Origin: Skeletonema tropicum
Taxonomy: Eukaryota > Bacillariophyta > Thalassiosirophyceae > Thalassiosirales > Thalassiosiraceae
Assembly (NCBI GenBank): GCA_037178625.1
Contig: CM074129.1
Span: 3,038,001 to 3,102,000, forward strand
Length of the DNA: 64,000 nt
Direction: 5' to 3'
Below the pieces are notes generated by a model. It was not told the DNA's origin. It did no database searches and worked only from the letters and a program-made list of their open reading frames with translations. This document shows positions 41,289 to 50,611 of the stretch, piece after piece. The position numbers were made by a program, and so were the translations under genes. Numbering within the stretch: position 1 is the first letter of the stretch; each line of letters starts with the position of its first letter.

Positions 41289-41672
41289 CAGGGCTTATAC
41301 CCACTCCGTACCCACCGAAAAAATACCTAGGTATCAGGTATTTTTTGGGTATTGGGTGTAACTATTGCGTACGTACCTGCTCGATTTCTGTATGGGTATT
41401 TACCTGATACGTACGTACCTAAGGGTAACTACCTTCTGGGTACTCCTAATCAGGTACAAAAGAGCTCGAAATACCCGTAAAATAGCGAAATTTACCCCTG
41501 AAGTGGCCGAAATTCTTCAGAAAAGTACCCATTCAAGGACCTAACTCGCACCTAACGGGGTCACCTAGGTAATGGGTACGTAACCAGGTAATACGTACCC
41601 AGTCGAAAATACGGATGGGTATTACCCAATACGTAGGTACCTACGTTTTTTCGGAGTAGGTATACAGCCCTG
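41289..41672. mobile_element. hAT-type MITE, 384 bp
   Basis: Non-coding element with exact 8-bp target duplications TTCAGAAC (41281-41288 and 41673-41680). Its ends are inverted: the left reads CAGGGCTTATACCCACTCCG and the right, reverse-complemented, CAGGGCTGTATACCTACTCC. Eight-base duplications plus CAGGG ends are the signature of the hAT superfamily. The interior has no open frame and consists of GGTA/TACC words, such as ACGTACCTA and GGTACGTA, in inverted arrangement, so the whole element can fold back on itself. It lies in the upstream region of the DUF6920-like gene and downstream of the amino-acid transporter. Confidence 0.88.
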
Positions 41673-41751
41673 TTCAGAACCACCCCTCTCTATCTCACAC
41701 TGTACTTATCTGATGAAACACAGTTATTAATACAGCTATTATTTCTTATCA

Positions 41752-44442
41752 TTATTGCATTGCTGAATCTTTGACGAACTTAATCAACGACGTTGTAGTC
41801 CCAAGTAAGCCTACAAATCCGCCAACGATGAAGATTATGATCGATTGTCGGGTATGCCCCCTCAACCGCAGCGAAAAGAGAGCAGGCAGCACGAACGCAA
41901 GAAGAGTGCCAGTGAAAGACCCGACCAGGTCCAAAACATCTCCTAATGATGGACTCCTGATGGCAGCTGTCGTAACCAGAATCCAAAGGAAGTATGTTAG
42001 AGCGGCGTGCCACAGAATAACAAGTTGCCTTCCATTACTATTTGGAAGTATCCAACTAGGCGGTGGTACAATCGCAACAGGCGCGCTAGTTGACTCGGAA
42101 GACAGTTCTCCCGCAGTTGATGAAGAGGGGCTGGATAAAGGAGATGGATTGAGTTGCCTTCCATCTTCTCCTCCAACACTCGATACAAACGTATTTTGCT
42201 GTTCCTGTCCGGATAGAAGTGCTTGTGTTGCATCGTTGACTCCGTCCCACCACTCGTCCTCTATGTTGTCATTGCTGACTGCTTTGGCCTTTCTCAATTT
42301 CCATGCCCACCAAGGAGAAGAGCGCGCCAGTGGTTCTTCCATTTCAACAGTTGGTTCTTCGGAGTCTACATTTCTATCGTTTGGCACCTGCTGTCGTTTC
42401 TTACGACTCTCGCTTCGTTTGAAGAGACAAGTCCACAGCTTTCGTCTTAGGATCTTGAACCCTCCCAGCATAGGTCCGCATAAATTGTACCGTTGTAGAC
42501 GACTTTTGTAATAGAATTCGCGGGCATCTACTAGAATAAGCACCATCATCTCTCGACACGTAAGGAAAGGGAGCGGAAATGTAAGAATCATGGTCAAACA
42601 AAGCAGAAGCCTTGCAATGTTTGCAAGAGTCAGATTTAAAGGATAACCCATCAAAACATCAGCTGGTGTGTCTGCTCCAAATGTTAGATAGGCAAATATG
42701 CCGATTGCTAGACTTGATTCCAATGACAGTATCATAGAGTAGGTTGATACTTTGCGCCAAGTTTGTGGTGTTTGTATGGATTGAGGAAGAGATTCATACG
42801 CAAGATTGACCGTGTGGTGGCAAACAAATGTAAATACGAATGTCCCGAGTGACTCAATAAAACCCGTCAATGATCTTATCTCGATCCAATTTGTAAAAAA
42901 TGAGGAATCTTCCGATGGGCGAGGATTCACACATGCAAAGTAGAGGTAGATAACAACCAGCACCAAAAAGACTATTGACAAAACCGAGACAAACGAGAAT
43001 TTCGCCAGCGGCTTCATCGTCCGAGGGCACGAGAGTGGCAGCATTATACTGGCAGACACCCAAAACGTCAGGAAATTGTCATCCTTCAACCAGCTGTTAT
43101 TGTCGCTATTGATTATTCGTCGCAACGCGGGGCCAAAATTGTCTCTTATGACGACAACGTAGGCAATGAGACACCCAAATGAATACATCGACTTTGAAAT
43201 GAGTACAGCTAAACGTCCAGCTGATCCGTATGCTGCCCGTCCTAGCTCCTCATACGTACATGGAGGTATGAACGTTGTTTTTACATCCAAGTTGTTATCA
43301 CCAACATTCCTTGTCGAAGGTTCATGTTGAGATGAATTATTGCCAGTACTGATACTCATGTTCAAAGGAGGAGAAAAGGGTTTCGGTTGCGTGAGGTCAT
43401 CGACCAATGAGTCATAACGCTCTTTTTCATGTGGGAGCAAAAGCGGATGATCATTACTCGTGAGATCATCATTTTTGTTATTTGACGCAATGCCTTCTTC
43501 CTGGGCCATCAACGGTGATGAGTCACTTTCCTCATGTGGAGATGACTTGTCATCTTCTATCACTTGATCGCTCAGTTCCCTCTGTTCTTGATGAGAGATG
43601 GATGCCATGGGAGAAGTAATGCTTCCATCCTGGTCATCACCATTTTGTATTGATTCACTCTTTTCATCTCTTGTTCCATTAAACTCATTGACTGTTGGTG
43701 GTTCATAGCAAGAACTGGTGTCAGAGTTGTCATCGGACTCAAAGCCAGATCTTGCTTTTTCTATAATGTCTGGACAACTGCTCAAATCAACAATAAGGTC
43801 CAGACTGAGTTTCACCAGATAGGCGAAACCAACCAAACAGATAATTGAGATCAACCCTCCACTAGCAGCGAATGCACCACCTAACCCCATGGCACCAGCA
43901 CCAATTATACTATTTGTAAAATTGAAGGTTGTCCCTATGATTGCTTTTTGTCTGTACCAATTGTTGTCTTTTGTTTCATCTCTGTCACCTTCGTTTCGTT
44001 CTGGAAGGTCATTTTCGTCTGGATCCTTTTCATCATTGAATGTTGTCAGCGCGAGTTTATTGTACCATGGATGTGATGCCGTATATTGTTGATTGACAAT
44101 ATTGTCGTGATCTTCTGTACTATTATTGTTTCCCGCGCTGCTGGGTGTGATCGGAGGAGGGAAAGCCCCCATAGGAGGATGGACTGATGGGGTGCTGCCC
44201 TCCATATCCATCCTATTTTGATGAGCAGGTGCAGGAGAAGTCAAACCGAAGTAGCGAAACGGAATGTAGGCAGCTATTCCTCCCGCACTACTCGGCTGAT
44301 CCGATTTTCTATGCCGTTCTTCGGCAGGAGTGCTCGGTGGCGTTGGCCGCAAAAAATCTTGACGTAGCTCTAAATCAGAGTTATCGTTTCGACGCGCTCC
44401 TATTAAAATTGATAAAGGGGAGCGCCACGCTGTTGGTGGCAT
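41752..44442 (-). CDS. Amino acid/auxin permease family transporter (SLC38/AVT-like)
   Basis: 896-residue AAAP-family transporter, expected to move neutral amino acids by proton or sodium coupling at the vacuolar or plasma membrane. The first two helices carry the family hallmark FNFTNSIIGAGAMGLGGAFA and LISIICLVGFAYLVKLSL at about 175-215. After a hydrophilic insertion of some 180 residues (acidic, Ser/Asp-rich), the core resumes with TYEELGRAAYGSAGRLAVL, YSFGCLIAYVVVIRDNF and LPLSCPRTMKPLAKFSFVSV. Then come FVFTFVCHHTVNLAYESL and three more helices, a second insertion (about 690-800) and the last two helices near the C-terminus. Typical members have 450-500 residues, so nearly half of this protein is extra loop. 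Single exon. Confidence 0.85.
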   Translation of the reverse strand: MPPTAWRSPLSILIGARRNDNSDLELRQDFLRPTPPSTPAEERHRKSDQPSSAGGIAAYIPFRYFGLTSPAPAHQNRMDMEGSTPSVHPPMGAFPPPITPSSAGNNNSTEDHDNIVNQQYTASHPWYNKLALTTFNDEKDPDENDLPERNEGDRDETKDNNWYRQKAIIGTTFNFTNSIIGAGAMGLGGAFAASGGLISIICLVGFAYLVKLSLDLIVDLSSCPDIIEKARSGFESDDNSDTSSCYEPPTVNEFNGTRDEKSESIQNGDDQDGSITSPMASISHQEQRELSDQVIEDDKSSPHEESDSSPLMAQEEGIASNNKNDDLTSNDHPLLLPHEKERYDSLVDDLTQPKPFSPPLNMSISTGNNSSQHEPSTRNVGDNNLDVKTTFIPPCTYEELGRAAYGSAGRLAVLISKSMYSFGCLIAYVVVIRDNFGPALRRIINSDNNSWLKDDNFLTFWVSASIMLPLSCPRTMKPLAKFSFVSVLSIVFLVLVVIYLYFACVNPRPSEDSSFFTNWIEIRSLTGFIESLGTFVFTFVCHHTVNLAYESLPQSIQTPQTWRKVSTYSMILSLESSLAIGIFAYLTFGADTPADVLMGYPLNLTLANIARLLLCLTMILTFPLPFLTCREMMVLILVDAREFYYKSRLQRYNLCGPMLGGFKILRRKLWTCLFKRSESRKKRQQVPNDRNVDSEEPTVEMEEPLARSSPWWAWKLRKAKAVSNDNIEDEWWDGVNDATQALLSGQEQQNTFVSSVGGEDGRQLNPSPLSSPSSSTAGELSSESTSAPVAIVPPPSWILPNSNGRQLVILWHAALTYFLWILVTTAAIRSPSLGDVLDLVGSFTGTLLAFVLPALFSLRLRGHTRQSIIIFIVGGFVGLLGTTTSLIKFVKDSAMQ

Positions 44443-44616
44443 TTTGTCTGCTCACTACTAATTACACAGACATGCCATACTACCAACATTCAAGATGTTA
44501 CTTATCGTGATGCTGTGCGTGAATATTACTCATGTTGTATTCTAAAATTTTGTGAGAAAGGAAAGTGCGGGAAAGAGAGAAAAGTGCGGGAAAGATACTA
44601 AAAAAATGCGGGGAAA

Positions 44617-46104
44617 ATGAAAGATACTCTCCGCGCGCCCTTCTCCGCCATCTGCCTGCCATCTGCCACCATGCTACACTCACGTGAACATCATGGTGCT
44701 GGCTGCTCTATTTATGGATTGATTTTGACGCTGTTTATGTTGCTCCTGAGAGATCATAGACCTCATCTCAGCAATAATATTATCATGTCAAGTGAAGCCG
44801 TATGCCGTCCGCCTACTGGAACAACATATCTCTGCGTAGGACAAGATTTGTTCTCAGTCAATGAATATGTTACGTCACAATACAACTACAGTCTTCATGT
44901 AGACATAAACTCAACTGCTGAAGAAGAAATTGATGTCAGCGACAATACCCATCACTTGTCCGTCTCTGATTTCGTTCCATCTGCATTTATGGTCTATACA
45001 GATCTCCAAACACTGAGAGGATTATGGTCTGCGACGGATTATGGAAGTGGAATACAATATGCTGATGGTTTGTTAGATCTTTTTCCATCAATAGATCATT
45101 CACAAACAGCAGCATCTGCTGGTCTCCAAATAGGACTGTGGTTGAATGGCACTGAGGGCTGCTTGTCCATCTGTGAGGGAGATCTGGATGATCAAATAGA
45201 TCAGCTCATCACCTATCTAGAAAATTCTCGTGCCTCAAAGATCTTCCTGAGATTAGGGTACGAATTCGACAATCCTAGTTTCGGTTACAGTGACCATCCT
45301 GAAATGTACATTCTTGCATTTCAAAAGATTGTGTCGGAATGTCGGAAGGGATTGAGTGCAGAGGCACAAGAACGAGTGATGTTCGTCTGGCATTCTTGGG
45401 GAGCACCCATGGCAAGCGCCAAGCTAAATTTGCACAGTTTTTATCCTGGAGATGCGTACGTAGATTGGATTGGCGTGAGTATCTTTCAGCAGGTATTACC
45501 ATGGTCTCCGTCATGGGGTGGGCAGGTTTCCGACGTAGAGAATGTGTTGAAGTTTGCTCGTGAACATAACAAACCGACAATGATTGCAGAGTCAACTCCG
45601 TTTGGAGGAATAGAACTGAAGCAAGCAAGTGATGCAACAAAAGAGAGCATTAACGGAACCTCGGATCCCTGGGACCGGTGGTATGGACAAGTCATTGACA
45701 TTATAGAGAAATATGATGTAGCGATGTGGTGTTATATTAACTGCGACTGGGAATCACAGTCACAATGGCATAATGTGGGTTTTGGAGAAACTCGATTGTC
45801 GTCAAACAAAGAAGTCATGGCAAAGTGGCACGAGAAGATTATGAGTGGAAAGTCAAACAGAACATTTCTCCATTTGGGCGCACTTGATAACTGTGGTTCT
45901 ACCACGGTGTCGAGCAATTTGGGTAGTGACAGTGACCACTGGTTTACGCCAGTTCACTTTTTGAGTTTCATTTTGGTCCCTTTCATTGTCGCAAGTGCGG
46001 CATTCTTCCTACCATATTACATGCTGGGTGGAATCAGAGGGCGAGATCGATCGACGAAGAGAGAGCGAAGACTATTGCTTGCTGATATTAATGAAAAGCT
46101 TTAA
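44617..46104 (+). CDS. GH26-like glycoside hydrolase with C-terminal membrane anchor
   Basis: 495 residues. A hydrophobic segment at about 31-44 (SIYGLILTLFMLLL) can serve as signal anchor; a later Met (44674) would shorten the leader. The central TIM-barrel-type domain has FLRLGYEFDNPSFGYSD with Glu216 in the general acid/base position, MFVWHSWG, DAYVDWIGVSIFQ and KPTMIAESTPFGG with Glu325 in the nucleophile position. This pattern is close to GH26 mannanases. Cysteines and N-glycosylation sites (NST, NGT, NRT) fit a secreted domain. A second hydrophobic stretch (about 443-468) and a basic tail (RGRDRSTKRERR) anchor the C-terminus. Possible roles are cell-wall or storage glycan processing; the substrate is not evident. 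Intronless. Confidence 0.75.
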   Translation: MKDTLRAPFSAICLPSATMLHSREHHGAGCSIYGLILTLFMLLLRDHRPHLSNNIIMSSEAVCRPPTGTTYLCVGQDLFSVNEYVTSQYNYSLHVDINSTAEEEIDVSDNTHHLSVSDFVPSAFMVYTDLQTLRGLWSATDYGSGIQYADGLLDLFPSIDHSQTAASAGLQIGLWLNGTEGCLSICEGDLDDQIDQLITYLENSRASKIFLRLGYEFDNPSFGYSDHPEMYILAFQKIVSECRKGLSAEAQERVMFVWHSWGAPMASAKLNLHSFYPGDAYVDWIGVSIFQQVLPWSPSWGGQVSDVENVLKFAREHNKPTMIAESTPFGGIELKQASDATKESINGTSDPWDRWYGQVIDIIEKYDVAMWCYINCDWESQSQWHNVGFGETRLSSNKEVMAKWHEKIMSGKSNRTFLHLGALDNCGSTTVSSNLGSDSDHWFTPVHFLSFILVPFIVASAAFFLPYYMLGGIRGRDRSTKRERRLLLADINEKL

Positions 46105-46799
46105 CTAATGAAACATTTGCCCTTAAATTGACTTCTTGGTTCCCATTATTTCTTCAAAGCCTCTTTATGCATAGATTGTTGAAAATATGCGCATTTATTA
46201 AAAGGATATAATAGCACATCACCAGCTTTCGTACTCTTCAGGTTTTTCTCTACGAAACCATCCTCTTCGAGGAGAGAAAGATCTCATGCCTAACAATACA
46301 TTAAGTTGCAAGTGGTTAACGTTACAATAAATGCTATACACACGAAGATATCAAGTTTCGCCATCAGATGACTTACCATTCGCCAATCGGTTACAACAGT
46401 CACACACTCTATACCATGAACTGATACAACTTCGGATTGCAAGACAACACCTCCGACAGCACTCTGCACAGGGCGCTAGGCGATTATTACCCATTCTTTG
46501 ACCTCAACTTCCAATTTAAATCTCTCTACCCATGCTCTTGCTGATGCGGGAGAATTACTGTATATGCTGGATGCTATAAGCGTTACCACCTGTCACCACT
46601 GCATGTCTTCGACACCCCGACACCTTCAACCTTCAGTTCGTTCTTTGTTCTCCGCCGATGATCGCAAAATCTTTTCGGGTATCTAGTGGGCAAATTACTT
46701 GGTACGTTGGTAGGTCATCAGTTAGGTTAAAATTTCTTCCCTTTCGAAGAAACAGTAATCAGATAGGGAATTTCATTTGTTTTACTAATGGCAGCCTTA
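46105..46799. other. Intergenic, no feature seen
   Basis: Convergent 3' flanks of the glycoside hydrolase and the PLP homeostasis gene. Only short random frames; no RNA gene or repeat recognised. Confidence 0.5.
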
Positions 46800-47848
46800 T
46801 TATTTAAGGTTGCTGTAATCTCTCGCACCAAAGATTGTTGATCCCACTCTAACACTCGTTGCACCCTTGGCAATGGCCACCTGAAAGTCCCCTGACATTC
46901 CCATGCTCAGCTCAAGTTCTTCTGGCTCACGGCCTAATACTTTTGCTACTTCGTCACGACATTCCGCCAAAGTATCAAAACAAGAATCATCACCAGGTGC
47001 CCCAATTGTCATTAACCCATCAATCGAAAGTGAAGGACACTCCACTGAAATTTGCTTTACAAGATCACATACCTCCGCACCGGGGGTGACACCACTCTTT
47101 GTTTCCTCTCCACTAGTATTAACCTGGATGTAAATGCCCAGCTTCTTTGCTTCCCCCGAAGATGCCTCGTTCCAAGCATCAACTGCACGGTTTAATTTGG
47201 CAGCTAATTTGATTGTGCTGATTGTTTCAATACATGCGAGTTTGTCCAGTCCTACTGTCTTGACCAGCGGTGCAGCTTTGTTCGATTGGAGTGGACCGAT
47301 AAAATGCCACGCCACATCATCCGGCATCTCTCCAGATTTAGCCATTAATTCTTGTGCATAATTCTCACCAAAGTGTCGTTGACCCGTCTATATTGATTAA
47401 CCATTGTTGTTGGGCAATAAAGTCAGTACAGAGATGAATTTGACAAATGTATATAAATTATATCATATTATGATGCACACAAGTTAATCAATCTCACCTC
47501 GTAGGCAGCTTGGAGCAATTCAAGCGGCTTTGTCTTTGACACGGCCACAAGTCTCACGCTACCACTTTGCCGTTCACTCGAAGCAATCGCATCATCCATC
47601 ATCTGCCGCACATGGCCAATGTTTGCTGCAATATCCACCACATCATTATCCGTCGATGTCGACATGTTATGTTGTGTCTGTGTCAATGACCGGCCTGAAT
47701 TCAAAATCGATGGAAGAGCAACGAGGGGATGGCCTGTAAATGCTGCGGTGCTGCGGAAGCCAAGAACTGCGTATGCTGCTATTCTTGGGTTCATGGTTGT
47801 TAGCAAGAGGAGAATCTGAGTTGGAGGTGGAGGTGATGAGGAGGTCAA
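46800..47848 (-). CDS. PLPBP: PLP homeostasis protein (YggS/PLPBP family)
   Basis: Pyridoxal-phosphate binding protein with an alanine-racemase-like barrel; it buffers vitamin B6 rather than catalysing a known reaction. Two exons (47848-47498 and 47387-46800) join across a 110-nt intron to restore QAAYETGQRHFGENYAQEL, a universal motif of the family. The PLP lysine is Lys105 in LVAVSKTKP. Further family motifs are WHFIGPLQSNK, YIQVNTSGEETKSG, GLMTIGA, LSMGMSGDFQVAIAKGATSV and RVGSTIFGAR. The N-terminal 60 residues are extra: from Met19 they read as a signal-like segment ending STAAFTGHP, an AF motif that could direct the protein to the plastid. Total 312 residues from the first Met. Nearly head-to-head with the methyltransferase gene (129 bp). 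Confidence 0.9.
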
Positions 47849-47976
47849 TTGCTCGCGCGAACATTTAGGTACTAATTCCTACGTGCTTTTGATGAAATGG
47901 AAAATGCTCTTTCAAGAGGAGAGGCTTCAGAAACTCTGCCTCACCTCATATATACCGATACTGAATCTATGCCAGC

Positions 47977-48945
47977 ATGATAGTTGCAGTAGTGACAGCT
48001 TTGCTTCTTGCATTACCTGGGCGCATGCCCTCTCTATCACAAGGCTCTTCTTCACCGTACTCGGCATCGAAAAATCAAATTACATCGTTTGATGATAATC
48101 CTCCCTTCAAAGGTGCTGTGGTGCTGGAAGATTTAGGATGCCCTGATCTCCACAGAAATAGAATACGGAGACATTTTTCAGATGACAATGGCAATCTACT
48201 ATCAGAGTACGAAGTTCCTTCAATAACATCGAGCACTTCTACTGAAAACATTCTCAAGCACATCGTCAATCGCTTAGCCCATCTTGATGCTCCGGTAGAT
48301 GCAAAGGAAGTAGGAGAGTCAATAGAATTTTATTTACGAAGTGGAAAGAGAGCAATTGGAGCAGCACGGCGAGTACTCAAAAACAATGATGTAACTGAAG
48401 ATCAATCGATGGTTGTAAAGGACCTATGCAGCGGTCATGGCTTGACTGGGATGCTATTCGCTGCATGCAACCCTCCTGGGCGGCTAAAGGCATCAATGCG
48501 AGTTCTTTTGGTAGACCGGAATGAACCACAATCCCATTCAATATTGAGAAACATTCTATCTGAGGTTTGCCCTTGGGTAAATGAAGATACTGTTCAGTTT
48601 GTTGAGGCAGATCTCGACGATTACGTGACTAAATCTCTGGTTGATGATGCTACCGACGAAGCATCAATCATCATCTCAACTCACGCTTGTGGATCACTTA
48701 CAGACGATGTGATTGGATACGCAGTAGAGAGTAGAGCAGCCTCAGTCTCTGTCATGCCATGTTGCTACACCGGAACTGCCAAGGGCACTCCTTACGGAGT
48801 ACAGCGAATGTTTGGTGTAAGTGCCTCAGCAGATATAAAAAGGTCTTTCGTCCTGCACGATAACGGATATCATGTAGATTTTGCAGCAATACCAAAAGCA
48901 ATAACTCCAATGAATAGATTGATAGTAGCGGAAAGACGATGTTGA
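47977..48945 (+). CDS. SAM-dependent methyltransferase-like protein (METTL25/TRMT13-type core)
   Basis: 322 residues. The N-terminus is a short hydrophobic leader (MIVAVVTALLLALPG). The core is Rossmann-like: VVKDLCSGHGLTGMLFAAC as SAM motif I, MRVLLVDRNEP as the acidic strand, VQFVEADLDDYV as motif II, then IIISTHACGSLTDDVIGYAV and SVSVMPCCY. The D-L-C/G-G-x-G, x-HACG-L-T-D and MPCC sequence is what I associate with the METTL25/TRMT13 group, whose members include a tRNA 2'-O-methyltransferase and proteins of unknown target. Substrate unknown here. Intronless; its stop lies 45 bp from the convergent MAP kinase stop. Confidence 0.75.
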   Translation: MIVAVVTALLLALPGRMPSLSQGSSSPYSASKNQITSFDDNPPFKGAVVLEDLGCPDLHRNRIRRHFSDDNGNLLSEYEVPSITSSTSTENILKHIVNRLAHLDAPVDAKEVGESIEFYLRSGKRAIGAARRVLKNNDVTEDQSMVVKDLCSGHGLTGMLFAACNPPGRLKASMRVLLVDRNEPQSHSILRNILSEVCPWVNEDTVQFVEADLDDYVTKSLVDDATDEASIIISTHACGSLTDDVIGYAVESRAASVSVMPCCYTGTAKGTPYGVQRMFGVSASADIKRSFVLHDNGYHVDFAAIPKAITPMNRLIVAERRC

Positions 48946-48990
48946 TTCTTGCGATTATGGTGAGATCCAAACTGAACCTATGTCATATTA

Positions 48991-50611
48991 TTAATTATGA
49001 GAGTTTTTATACCAAAGTACTTCCTTGTATGCCTCTTCTTTCACGATGGATAAGTCTACCTTGCTCTTCTCAAGAAAACTAGGGCTCTCAAGAGGTTGGC
49101 TTGCGCATTTCTGTTTTGTAAAATACAGCAATACTTGTGAGAAAATGTTTAGGAGATACAAACATTGTCCAAAGAAGCATTGACACTCACCTCCATATCT
49201 TTCCGACGGACTGGCTTCAAAAAGTCATGATCCAAAGCTTCTTCTGCTGTGCATCTTTTGGCTGGATTGAACATGAGCATCTTTTTCAGCAATTGTATTG
49301 CAGCAGGGTCCGCTGCAGGGTACAATGACTCTAGATTTCTGCCAGGCCTCTTCTCCAAACTTCGTATGTATTCATTTGCCTAATATGTGTGATAAAGATA
49401 GATGGTTGGAAACCTAGTGAATAGTGAAAGTTTGCAGCAAACTTCATCGACAATACTACTCACCTTACTAATCGACAACAAGTCCTCATCAGATGGCATA
49501 CCGATCACACTAAAAATCACACTTAATTGATCTAATCTCTCATCAGAGCTCGTTGACCCAGTGTCACCGGATAGTGGATAGCAAGATCCTCCAGGGAACA
49601 GAGGAACACGATCTTGATATGTCGGCACACTTCCCTCTTGCATGCTCAACAACTCCGCAAAGATGCATCCCAAGCTCCAAATGTCAACCGCAGATCCATA
49701 TGGTTGAATCAATATTAACTCAGGAGCTCTGTACCAACGTGTCACTACGTGCTTAGTGAGCTGTCGAGATAGGCCCGGTTGCGAATATGACGACTGTTGC
49801 TTGTTTTGGGGCATCCTGACAGGAACATCAGTTTTAACCACGCCTAGGTTATCGTGGCGAGTCGTTGATGATGGCGATATCTTGTCATTGTGGACGATTC
49901 TTGCGAGCCCAAAATCACAAATCTTAAGCGTACAGTCTTCATTCAAGAGAATGTTCCTGATAAGAAGTTTAAAGAAGGAAAGAGTGAGAACACAATCGAA
50001 AATTAATTTGCGTCCGTATAAGCATAGCAGTACACTTACGCTGGCTTCAGATCCCGGTGAATCACCGAAGAAGAATGTATGTACTTCAGACCAACAAGCA
50101 TCTGATAAAGGAAAGTTTGGATGTGTTCTGTTGTGAGATATTGAGGAGACATTATTAACTTGTATAAATCGGTGTCGACGTATTCGAAGACAAGGTAGAG
50201 GTCATTGAAATGTTTGAGATCGGAACTGCGTGGTTGGACTACGTCAATGAGCTGAATAACACATTCATGCCCTCGCAATCTCCTCAAGATGTGCATTTCT
50301 CTGAAGAGCCGGATTGCGTCTACTTCTTGGTCAAACGCTTTAGAAATCTTCTTTACCGCGACGTATGTTGAGTTGCGGTGTGCATAATGATGTTGTGATT
50401 GAGAAAGCTCTGGACTCATTTTTTGCAAAACAGCTGCATGTAAGTCTACAGCCTGCGCAACCTCTCCATACGATCCCCTCCCAAGTATCCTTTTCAATTC
50501 ATAACGATTACCAACATCCCACTTGTCAAAATCTGTTTTGTTGGTAAGTGTTGGGGGTCTCTTCCCTGCTGCTGGTGTAGCACTGGTACCTCTTCCTACG
50601 CTCCGTGGCAT
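48991..50611 (-). CDS. Atypical MAP kinase with TKH activation motif, four exons
   Basis: CMGC protein kinase of the MAPK type, 457 residues, from exons 50611-50040, 49956-49464, 49379-49191 and 49110-48991 with GT-AG introns of 83, 84 and 80 nt. The total divides by three and the frame is unbroken. The P-loop GRGSYGEV is near 44-51; the catalytic loop HRDLKPAN spans the first junction. DFG is at 205-207, VTRWYRAPEL follows, then IDIWSLGCIFAELL-type and FNPAKRCTAEEAL motifs. Between DFG and the TxY position there is a Ser/Gln-rich insertion of about 45 residues. The position of the dual-phosphorylation TxY is Thr258-Lys259-His260, so the activating Tyr is missing. PLFPGGSCYPLSG is a further conserved feature. 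The C-terminus (VDLSIVKEEAYKEVLWYKNS) resembles the MAPK tail. The Met at 50611 is the first in the kinase frame after a stop. Confidence 0.85.

Noticed and set aside
46498..46686. 62-codon plus-strand frame between the glycoside hydrolase and the PLP gene
   Set aside because: Short, no features and inside a convergent 3' region.
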